Of a stretch of DNA of 64,000 nt, positions 54,268 to 64,000 are shown piece by piece. Positions within the stretch are counted from its first letter, which is position 1, and the number at the start of each line of letters is the position of its first letter. The stretch is from Tipula vernalis. Taxonomy: Eukaryota; Arthropoda; Insecta; Diptera; Tipulidae. The stretch is from contig OY282558.1 in the NCBI GenBank assembly GCA_958295665.1, positions 187,156,015 through 187,220,014 of the forward strand. The letters are read 5' to 3'. The notes under the pieces are model-generated. The model saw nothing but the letters and a program-made list of their open reading frames with translations, was not told the origin of the DNA and ran no database searches. A program made the translations under genes and the position numbers.

Positions 54268-56690
54268 ATGGAAGCCAAAGAGTACATTTATACTAAAATG
54301 TTTTATAATAATAAGATCAGTTACATGAAAATTATTAAACATGGCGAGTTGTGGGCCTACGACGATTTTGTAGTGTCAGGTAAATATAATTATGGTCCAT
54401 ATCAAATAATTTAATTGTTATTTTATTTAACAACCATGAAAATTGACGATGCCAAAAACGTGGTAAATTTTTTCTTATGCGATGCAATTTGTACCTAAAA
54501 TGGAATAATTTAATGTAACTTACATCAAAAACATATTCAGTGAAAAAATTATTTTATAATTATGGTTGCCATTCATCTAAATATTTCGGCATTCGAAATA
54601 GATTCGCTTTCGGATTCCCAAGATATTATAATTCCTAAAGAAAGTTTCGTCGAGATTGTGGAACAATTTTATCAACAAAGTAATTTCTTCATCAAAATAA
54701 ATATTAAAAATAATTCGGAAATTGGGACACCAGTAGTGAAACAGAATTGTATAATTGGAAGTAGCATTTATATATCTACAAATGTAACTATGATTTATAT
54801 ATATTATATAATATTATGTATTTGATTACTGGATTTGTCACCAAACATTAGTATATTTAGTATACCAAACATTTTATTGGGATAATGCCACTTTATGTTA
54901 ATTTGATTAGTGTGTTATATAGTATCTGAACATGCTTTATGCTGTGCATACTTTATTTTAAACTGAAGTACAAAAGTTTCACTTCATTTGGTGCATGAAT
55001 TAATTGTAATAATTCGTCAAAAATTAATTTTTTGAAATAAAAGAAGTTAAAAAGTAAAACATTATTTCAACTTTGCCGACTTCAATCTGCAGGAACTGGA
55101 AACATACATCTTGGAATCCCAAAGCATACTTTGGGTAAAAAATTGTGTACATCTATAAAATTGCAAGGTCTTTCTGATATGGAAAGGAGAGCTATCGTAA
55201 GGGAAAGTGTGGATTTACTGGTGAAAAAATATAGCCACCATCCAGAACCCATTTATATTGAGTCTTTAGCCCAAGCAATGATCGTATTGTTCCCACAACT
55301 AAAATCAACACATGAAAATGAAATCGTAAGAAACTAACCAATTCATTTTAAACCATTTTTTTATATTTAATCTAACAATTGGTCAAGATTTCAAAACAAC
55401 AAACAACCTATTAAATAAGTAACAGATTATAATTAACCTAAATTAATTCCTCTTATTAGGAGCTGCTCTATAATAGAAAACAGAACCGAGGATATATACT
55501 ATCAAGGCTGCAACGACTTCGTAGAAAAATTTATTCAGTAGAGGACGAAGACACAACCACTAGAAAACGGAAATCGAAATATTCCATCGTACTTGAAGAA
55601 TCAACTACAAATTCGTGCATTCGTTTTGAAGATAGCGAGGATTTCATTATATTGAAAAATGCAAATGTGGTAACTCAAAAGGAATTGATTAATTCTAAAT
55701 TACAATCAACTTTAAAATTACGTTTCCAAACACTAAAATATAATAAGGATATAAAATATTCAATAAGCTTCCCATTTTATTTTACTGCACTTGATCTGAT
55801 AAATAAATTTTAAAAATTTTAACATAAACATAATTTTGATTAAAAACTTTGTTAACAGATATCATTTGATTTTGAACTGTGTTATCCTGACGCACAAAAT
55901 TTTATGTCGAAGTAGACTACTGTTCATCCCCATGTCTTCAAAGTGTATTTGGACCTAAAGGGAGAAACTTATCGAAAACAATCTCATCGAAGCGAAAACT
56001 TATTGCATCAATAGTAATTGTAAAATAATATAAATGAAATCAAATTGATTGATTTTTTATCATCAATTAAAATTTTTCTTTTAACTAATTTTTAGAGGTT
56101 TTTATTTAAATTTACAGCAACTCTTAAACTGAACACTAATTATAATTTTTTTTTTATATTTTAAGAGTGGACTGAATCATTGAAGCCTATACTCTATTTA
56201 TTAAATTTATTGCCACAAAATATAGGTGGAGTTTCTTCTTCCAAAAAATCAAGAGCCGGTTTTTCTACAGTAATTAAAAAAATTGTTGTGTTCAAAAATG
56301 TAAAATAATAATTCATTAACCCTTAGAATGTGGAAATAATTGTTTATCTTTTCATTTCAGATTAACCTAACCATTGACTAATTAAAGGAATTTAATGCAA
56401 TTCATCCATATATAATAGCAGTGGGTGAAAACAGATTAGAAATATCATCCTACTATTTATGCGTGGAAGACGAAATTATAATATTACCTCCAAATATTTC
56501 AGCAATTGAGGCTTTTGACTACCTTTTTAAAGCTCATTACATATTTAACCAAGATTTTGATTATTCAACAAAAACCTTTTTTAATTTTGTAGCTTCTTAT
56601 TTTTATAAAATAGAATCGACAGATTCCAAAATTCTAAGTATAAAAGAAATTTATAGTAAATTAGAACTAGAGATAAGTAATCATAATTAA
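54268..56690 (+). pseudogene. CACTA-like element gene 1, multi-exon
   Basis: Exon 1 (54268-54379) starts MEAKEYIYTKMFY and ends at GTAAAT. Its phase joins exon 55093-55325 (GKKLCTSIKLQGLSDMERR, ESLAQAMIVLFPQLK), which ends at GTAAG. That joins in phase exon 55460-55813 (ELLYNRKQNRGYILSRLQRL, an RK-rich middle), which ends at a stop. Further coding-like blocks follow: WTESLKPILYLLNLLPQNIG (about 56163), and 56355-56690 with AFDYLFKAHYIFNQDFDY. A separate coding-like frame at 54562-54800 (PKESFVEIVEQFYQQSNFF) is out of phase. I recognise the order of blocks from insect and cnidarian transposon-linked proteins of unknown function. It is probably the accessory or regulatory protein, possibly broken. 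Confidence 0.6.
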
Positions 56691-56754
56691 CTATAAGACC
56701 CTATTATAAGAAACAATAATTTGAAGTTTAAGAGTTTAAGTTAAGTTTAAAAAT

Positions 56755-59096
56755 ATGATTTTATTTTGCTTTGTTTGTAGTAAGGAATTTAACAGCTTTA
56801 AAAGTTTAGAAATTCATTTAAAATATGTAGAATGTATAAAAGAAAATTCGTTAATGAAATTAAAATGTGTCGTAAATAAAAACTGCCAAAGGTCGTTTAT
56901 AAGATATCTCTCTTTAAAAAAACACATAGAAAAACATAATGAAATAAGTGAAAATGAAACTCTCAAAACTGAGCAACCACTCTTAACAGAACAGCCTGAA
57001 ACGTCATTAAATAGTCTGAGATGCATTGATACACACGAATGACGATAGTTCCAAATCTAAAGAAAATGTTATTTGGGATATATTTGAAAATAGTGTACAT
57101 CAAATGTACACTACAATGAATAAATTGGGTTTGCCCGAGGAAACTATTTCAACCATTTTCACCGAAGCTCGAACTGTTGTGAAAAATGCTGTTAAAGTTG
57201 TAACCCCTTCGACACATAATTACAGTGCTGAAGCTAAGATAAATAATACTTTAAATAATTTTACTTCGAAATATAGAAGGCAAAAGCTTTTCAGTAAAAA
57301 TCATTATTTTACGAAGCCAACTCAAATACCGGTCGGTTTCCGTTGGGAGTTACGATTTAATCAGCAATCACGTTCATATAAAAAGGTGCTAGTTCAAAAT
57401 TTGTTTCAATTTATTCCTATTTCCATGACTATTAAAACCATTTTTAAAAACAACCATTTTGCTACTTCATTTAAAGATTTTAATAAATCTCATTCATGTA
57501 CAGAAGGATTATATACAAATATGTGTTGCGGGGCCGCATTTCAAGCACTAAATTCCAAATATAAATTTAAAAATGTTGTGCTTATTCAGTTATATTATGA
57601 CGATTTTGAGGTTGCTAAAGTTCTGGGGAGCAAAACCTTAATTCACAAAATTGGCGCTATTTATTTTACAATAGTCAACTGCCCACTACACTTAAAATCT
57701 AAATTACAGAACATTTTTTTAGTTTCTCTGTTTTTTGTTAATGATTTGCACGGAGATTTTAATTTAAATACGGTATTAAAACCTATAATTGATGACATTA
57801 AGCTTTTGGAAGTCGACGGAATTATCGTAGAAAACATAGGATTAATAAATTGCGCATTCAATTCAAAATTGTAATAAATAAATAAATAAATATCATTAGC
57901 ACACGATAACCTTGCAGCTAATGATATGTTAGGATTTACTAAATCGTTCTCCGCGAATTATTTTTGTCGTATATGCACAATGACCAAAAGTATAACGAAG
58001 GTAACACCCACAGAAGATCCTGAACTATTACGAACGTCAGACTGTTACGATGTTTTAAAAAATTGGCCACCAGAACATGGCATAAATTTGATTGAAACGA
58101 AAGGCATTAATCGAACATTTATTCTAAACGAACTTTTATTTTTTGATACCATAAAAAAAAATATAGCGTAGATCTCATGCATGATGGTCTAGAGGGCTTT
58201 GTTCCCCTTACTCTGAAATATTTGTTCGAGTTTCTCATATCCAAAAAAATCTTATTAAATGTGCAACATTTAAATGATTGTGTATCGTCCTATAATTTTG
58301 GTTTTATTGATAGAAAATCTAAACCATCCAATATAAATTTGGATAGAAGTAATTTAGGGCAAAATGCTTCTCAAATTTTATGTTTAGCGGTTCATTTTCC
58401 ATTTATATTTGATCGATTTCATCATTCAAGTCATGACGACTATTGGAGAAGTATAATTACAATGCTCCAAATTTTAACTATTTTATTTTCATATGAAATC
58501 ACCGAAGGTGATATTAAGAATTTACAAGACCTTATTTCCCAACATTTACATATTATTTTAAATGTTTTTAATAAAACCCTGACTCCAAAACACCATTTTT
58601 TAATACACTATCCGAGAATTATCAGACAAATGGGGCCTATAATTAATATGTGGACAATGCGTTACGAGGGTAAACATCGTTATTTCACAAAAACGTGAAT
58701 CCAAATTTTATAAATATATGTCATACATTTGCTCATAGACATCAACAAATGTTAGCAACCTGTTGGTTACAATTTGGCACCGAATTAAATTACAAAACGG
58801 GGAAAAAAAGTCAGATAACATTACCAGACTCAAATTACAGAAATTTTCAGGCCCCACTTTATAAATTAACGAATTTTGAAAATGAGTTTCATTACAAAAA
58901 GGGGTTTTTCATCCTCAAAGAAAAATTTAGCATTCGTGAAACCATACATTTATATATGATTGAGGAAATATTGGAAAACAAAAACGAAATTTATTTTCAT
59001 CTTAATGAATATATAGGAATTGTTGATCAATTTTACTGCAGTTTTATGCTTATTAAAAAAACGAAGATCCTGTACAGAAGCACATTGTTGTTATAA
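56755..59096 (+). pseudogene. CACTA-like transposase gene with C2H2 fingers
   Basis: The first frame (56755-57042) has two C2H2-type fingers (CFVCSKEFNSFKSLEIHLK, CQRSFIRYLSLKKHIEKH). After a frame change, 57026-57874 holds LIQLYYDDFEVAKVLGS and HKIGAIYFTIVNCP. Next (57900-58165) come LAANDMLGF and NYFCRIC, and then, shifted, DLMHDGLEG (about 58171-58197). That is followed by LTPKHHFLIHYPRIIRQMGP and MRYEGKHRYF, and a last frame (58695-59096) ends the protein. DxMHD...EG and the KHHFLIHYP...GP...MRYE block are the conserved core of animal EnSpm-like transposases as I know them. At least four frame breaks make this copy inactive. Confidence 0.72.
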
Positions 59097-59637
59097 TACG
59101 AATAATTCATATATTTTAAGTTATAATATTCATAAAATTTAATGTATAAGATGTTTTAATTTGTAATTTCTTAATAGTAGGAGTACTTACTTATAATTGT
59201 AATTTTCATTTATATTTAAAATAAATATAATTATCATAATTATTTTGTAATTGTGTATATTATTCGGTAACCAAATCGGTTCGTACAGTACAATTCTTTA
59301 TACAACGCCGGTTTGGACAGTGAAATCAGTTTTGAGGCTATGTTGCACTTATCAAGGTAATTGGACGCTATTTCCATCGAAATTGTTTTTGACACAATTA
59401 ACATTGAATTGGTGTTTCCAGTGCAAAATACATTGAACAGATTTTCGACGTAATATTGAATCTTTCATTATTTTATAACGTAAGTTACGTCGAAACTGCA
59501 ATGGATGCATCTTACTTCATATTTCGCTTACTGAAGCAAGTAACTTCGAAAATGTATTCGATACAAACTTTACATCGAATTTCGGTGCAAGTATATGTCG
59601 GACGTATATGCGATGCTAATAGAATCGTATATCAAAC

Positions 59638-59652
59638 AAATTTCTAAGTGTG
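59638..59652 (-). repeat. CACTA-like terminal inverted repeat, right
   Basis: The plus strand reads AAATTTCTAAGTGTG, the inverse complement of the left terminal repeat at 53678-53692. Confidence 0.75.
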
Positions 59653-61350
59653 TGGTCTACCAATTCTTTTATGAGACTGTGGTTTTGTTCGAGGCAGTTT
59701 TAGTGGAAATCTGCTTAGAACAAAATGAAAATACAGAACAATGAACAAAAAATGAAAATATTGAAGCGAAAACCATTCAAATAAATCCAGCGCAATATTC
59801 AGTATGGATTGTCCAATAACACCAAAAGAAAGTCGAAAACGTATATGAAATCCGGTCAACTAGAAAAGTAATATTCGCAAAAAAAAGTGTCAGACTGGTG
59901 AACAATATACAAATGTTAGAGGAAAAACTTTTGCTGCTAAAGTAGTGATCACCAGAAAAAAATTCTTGAATAAATGCTAATATTTGTGTGCCCAAAAAGT
60001 AACCGACAAAGAGCGGCAGGATTAGTTTAACTCTTTTTACAATTTAGAAGTACTTTTCGGAGTCTAACGGCTAGAAAAATTAGAACCCAACACAACAAAT
60101 CTCGCCGAACGTTTAATTTCTCATATTTTATTCACATTGCTGATCAGGGATCACTACGACATGGTGTGCAAAAATTTCTTTTTGGGATCATATAATAAAG
60201 CTAAATAGCTCACCAAGCTAAATGTGAGCAAACTAAAGTATAAAGCTGATATGCGAGAACGGAGAGGAACCAAGAAAACACCACACTAGGCTCACATAAA
60301 TTCGTCTCCTAAGGTTGAGATCGGCTAATGTAGGGCCAAAACCACTCGACATTATCTGGAACCAAACTTAAATATATCAAAATGTATGAGCTGTCTCAAG
60401 ATTACAGCAATGATCTGAAGCCTTTTAAGGAAAGTTTATATCAACACATATTTTATATGAAATTTTATATTGGGTTTCATCGTGCAAAATCGGACAGATA
60501 TGGGTTATATGAAAAATATAAAATCTGGAAAAGAAGACCATTAAAAACTTAAGACAGAAATGAGGTAACGAAGAGCTCAAGACATAGAAGGCGATATTGC
60601 AGTCCTGCGTTTCGACCTCCAAAATGTCATCGACATTCTGAAAATTAATTATTCACAATTAAACGGCGTATTGAAGCAGTACAAATAAAACCTATTGCTC
60701 CAGCTCTTGAGCACAACCGCGACATGTGCGATCTAATAACTTGAAGTGATTCGTGTGTATTCCAAAATAAAAATTCTTTCAAGTCCAATGTCATTCTAAA
60801 CGGTATAAAAACTAATCCTCACATCAACTCAATCACCATGAAGTATTCAGTGGCCGTCCATGGAGTAATACAGAAGGTTGATAACATTCACAGCAGCATA
60901 GAAAAATTATTGGCTGTTAATGAGTTCTTCTCTCCAATGAGACTCCATCACTTACTAAAACCAGTAAATCGACGAAATCTACTAATTATCATGCAAATGA
61001 AGGCTAAAGAAGCTCAACATTTTGAAATATACCCGGCGATGCTACGAGTTTCAATTCTCTTTATCTTATAACGATGCTCGATTTATCTTCCTCAGCACGA
61101 GTTGAAAGATTTAGAAAAAATGTTTTGTCTGCAAAATGTTCTGAATTTCAAATGACAAAAAAATATACAGGAATTATCTTATATAAAAAAGGCACATCTC
61201 AAGGCAATGCTTCAGTATTTGTCGGCGAAAGATTTTAACTTCTATAAAAGAGTTTTGAAGTTAAATGAATTTTCATTTAACACTCTTAATCGTCAAACAG
61301 AAAAAATTACTGATGAAGTGCGCAACAATCAAGATATCGTGATCCTCGGG
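59653..61350 (+). other. Possible decayed coding region, unclassified
   Basis: Stretches of coding-like composition occur in shifting plus frames, for example NLAERLISHILFTLLIRDHY (about 60097), a 77-codon frame at 60838-61071 with KVDNIHSSIEKLLAVNEFF, and EFSFNTLNRQTEKITDEVRN (about 61268). Many stops separate them. It could be a very old gag- or env-like relic. I cannot assign a family, and it may be chance. Confidence 0.25.
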
Positions 61351-64000
61351 CGACTATCTTAAAACAACTGCAAGTTTCTATATCACATAAGGCTGAATTT
61401 TCTATTTTTATGCCAAATGAATTAAATTGGGTGAAGACACTATCATTATTTATCATTTTTGTAACGAAACTGTTAAATTGAATGATTTGGTTTATTTTAT
61501 TCGATAATTACAAAGTTGTTCCTAAAAAATATGCTATTGTGGTCCTTATTAAATGATAAAATTCTTTGCATCAAATATATCTCTGTTATTCTTGGATTAA
61601 AACGTTCATAGTTAAGTAACCAAGTGTTATTTGCATTTTGGTAGTCACCTAATTCAAAAACGAAAAGTAAATTTTTACAAAATAACTACTTAATCTAATT
61701 GTCAACTAAATTAATAATAGTGCATCACAATTTAGTAAAATTCTACATGAATAAAATAAGTTATAAAACAACGAAGTTTCAAACTCAATTTCCTCTAAAC
61801 TATAAGCAGATAACACAGTATCATTTTAAGTTCGCGAATTGTATGGTTTAAAGCTGAAGTAAACCAAGTCGGATTTTAAAAAAATATTTTTCACTTCATT
61901 TTTCACCACATAATAAGACTTTCACCAAAAATATGTTTACACTGATTTAATCACACTGCTAAATTACCAAATAGGGGTATCTATAAATAAAAAGCCTTGT
62001 TTTGTAGACTAAAAATATGTCACGAACTTCTTATCTTTAGTTTTCGAAACCTGGCTTTCATGACTGCGTTCAGTTCTACTTTGAGCCCTTCAATTTCTCT
62101 AGAAGGCAATTTCTGAATGTTTACCAAAATGTTACCTTTTACCATTTTCAGGTGTCCTCTAAGCTAGAAATATTGATTTTGAAACTGGAGCCGATGTGTG
62201 GGTCTGCCACCTTTTTATAGTCTAAAAGAATTAACTGATTTTAAATTTCGGCTTTCGAACTCAACTGGAAATTTCAATAAATTTCATTTTTGTTAACACA
62301 AGCAACGGGAAGTTGTACTTGTTCTCAGGTTGCTGTTCAATATTATATTTAAAAAAGAAATCACCCCTTAAACCAATAAGGGTACGTAAGGGGACATTAG
62401 GTATATTTACTTATTAGGAACCGTACGATTTTCCGTTGTATTAAACATTAAACATTTCTTGATATGTGCTCGTATAACTATCTACACATTGTATATTTAC
62501 TGTAGAATCCAAACACATTCGTAAAAGTAGTCAAGCGACAGTCATACTCACACCTCGATTTTTGTTTTGTTTGATTTACTATAGTTTTTCGAAATTGAAA
62601 TCAGTTCTATTTATGCTGTTGGGAAATTTAACTTTTTTTTTTCATCATCTTGTAATTTTTATTTAATTTTATTTTAAAACAAAGTAACAAAAAAAGGTTA
62701 TCGCTTTTGTTTTATGGTTGCTCCTTTGTGGATTGTTCTATATTCACATTGTTCGATTTCGATTCAATATCATCTTGAGGCGACAATCTTTTATTCGTAA
62801 CTGCACAACAATAAATTTGATTTCTTTGTATCGAAACTAAAGAACGATTTTTTAAGCTATATTGTATTGTGGTTTTTAAAGTTAGTTTTGATATGTGTGT
62901 GACGTTTATGGCAACAAGACATGATAGACAGACAATTTTGCAGGTGGTCTATGCAAAACAAGCTTATAGTAAATAACGGTACATGCCAGTGGCCGTAGGA
63001 GCTGGGATTGTATTGGGCCCCAGAAAAAAATATTGCAAAACTAGAAATAAATAAAAACAAAATAAATAAAAATATTCTTATGGTTACTCGAGCTAATAAA
63101 CCGATTTAGCCTGTTCACACCTTTTATACAGCGCATCGAAACACTGCAACAGTCGCCTCGCGTTCACACTATTTATCTATGTATAAGTAATATTTTATTA
63201 TAAGCATACTAGATGAACAAAATTTTAACTATTTTGATCGGTGTTTTTATTAGTGTTAGTGAGTTGCAATTCATTCACCACATAAAATTTTTGTTGATAC
63301 GATTCAACACATATACTAGCCCTCCATCAAAATTTGTGAATTTTTACGATGCATACGTGGTGTGCACAGGCTAATTAGAAGGTTGCAAAATAGTATATTG
63401 TATAATAAGTGAAGAAAACGAGTCATTGCAATACGAAAGTGAAATTTAGGGCTGCAATCACTTGGGTATTGCAATTACACGTTTTCACACGAGTTATACA
63501 CGCTACTTTTTTACGATACAATAGTCTTGTACTATTTATAAATAATTAGCAACATAAAAAATAACAAACTTGTACGGATCAACAAAACTAACAACTAAAA
63601 CGTTCACAATACCATAATTGAAACATTTGGGGTTTCATCACAAATCGTGTGGCAATTGAGAAATCGTTGTGCAACGAAATCGCAATACGATTTGTGCAAA
63701 GCATCCCTTTCTTATGCAATTTAAATTCAAAAATCATCATCGAAAGCATAGGCTACTGCACTATCGTAGAAAAAGGTTATTACGATAGGCGAATTTATAT
63801 TTTTTATTGTTTGCCGAGTTTGTTTTTTAATGTTATGCGCCGTACGATGGGTGATTTTATTTATTGTTGTAATACCTAATAGGATTTGAAATGAAATAGA
63901 ATTTTTTCATAAATTAAACCCCATTCAAACATTATAATGATAATTATGTAATTAAAATTTTTAAAAGCTAAGCGGGGTAGTATTTTGACAATGTCAAAAA
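61351..64000. other. AT-rich, nothing recognised
   Basis: No gene, array or element end is visible. A 76-codon plus frame at 63649-63879 carries no known motif. The sequence continues past the window edge. Confidence 0.35.

Larger units (their letters stand above)
53678..59652 (+). mobile_element. CACTA/EnSpm-like DNA transposon
   Basis: The inverted ends CACACTTAGAAATTT at 53678-53692 and its complement at 59638-59652 are perfect over 15 bases and enclose two gene-like regions on the plus strand. The subterminal zones (53690-53850 and 59420-59640) both contain many variants of ACATCGAATTT/TTTCGATGC. CACT-type ends with subterminal repeats fit the EnSpm/CACTA group. A two-base TG duplication flanks it if the ends are taken as CACAC, but the exact border is ambiguous by two bases. 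Confidence 0.75.

Noticed and set aside
57875..57905. Very short intron GTAATAAATA...TTAG in the CACTA-like transposase
   Set aside because: About 29 bases is too short for a usual insect intron; a small insertion in a decayed gene is more likely.

Overview
The window looks like a transposable-element-dense piece of an AT-rich insect (or other arthropod) nuclear genome. I found no convincing host gene, tRNA or rRNA. Supporting signs are several BEL/Pao LTR retrotransposons primed by a sequence matching the 3' end of tRNA-Tyr, a 17.6/297-like Ty3/gypsy relic, mariner DD34D and Tc1 DD34E relics, an intron-containing BED-finger hAT, a two-gene CACTA/EnSpm-like element, a LINE with RNase H and an AACCT tail, and snap-back MITEs. 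The species cannot be named from this sequence.

Layout. 1-2818 and 10073-10378 are the two halves of a decayed gypsy element, split by a complete minus-strand BEL element (BEL-1, 2819-10072, 5-bp target duplication GCCAT). 11371-13720 is a 5'-truncated LINE with an 11-bp target duplication. 14189-14905 is a foldback element built of GGCCGAA arrays. 15841-17163 is a mariner relic, 18943-19112 a 170-bp palindrome, 19400-20371 a Tc1 relic and 21409-24259 a hAT element on the minus strand. 25688-36571 is an old env-bearing BEL relic (BEL-4, minus). It is interrupted inside env by a young plus-strand BEL (BEL-2, 26176-33890, 860-bp LTRs that read as identical, duplication GTACC) and its env runs into a MITE (25531-25687). 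38401-41808 is a rotten BEL relic lacking integrase (BEL-5). 42511-43428 is an inverted, circularly permuted repeat of a 430-bp unit. 45224-51949 is a young minus-strand BEL (BEL-3, 628-bp LTRs that read as identical). 53678-59652 is a CACTA/EnSpm-like transposon with two multi-part genes. The remainder is AT-rich sequence in which I recognise nothing.

How the parts work. Each BEL encodes Gag (DUF1759-type core plus zinc knuckles) followed by protease, reverse transcriptase, RNase H and integrase. BEL-2 is nearly intact, with one in-frame TGA before integrase. BEL-3 has one TGA at the gag/pol border and one TAG inside integrase. BEL-1 needs a -1 shift at that same gag/pol border. The coincident border in BEL-1 and BEL-3, the shared tRNA-Tyr primer site and a recurring AAAATGGC-type leader motif are the most interesting signals among the retroelements. 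The most interesting DNA transposon is the CACTA-like element, whose first gene (regulator-like) was assembled here from splice phases. All functional statements are from sequence reading; no searches were run.
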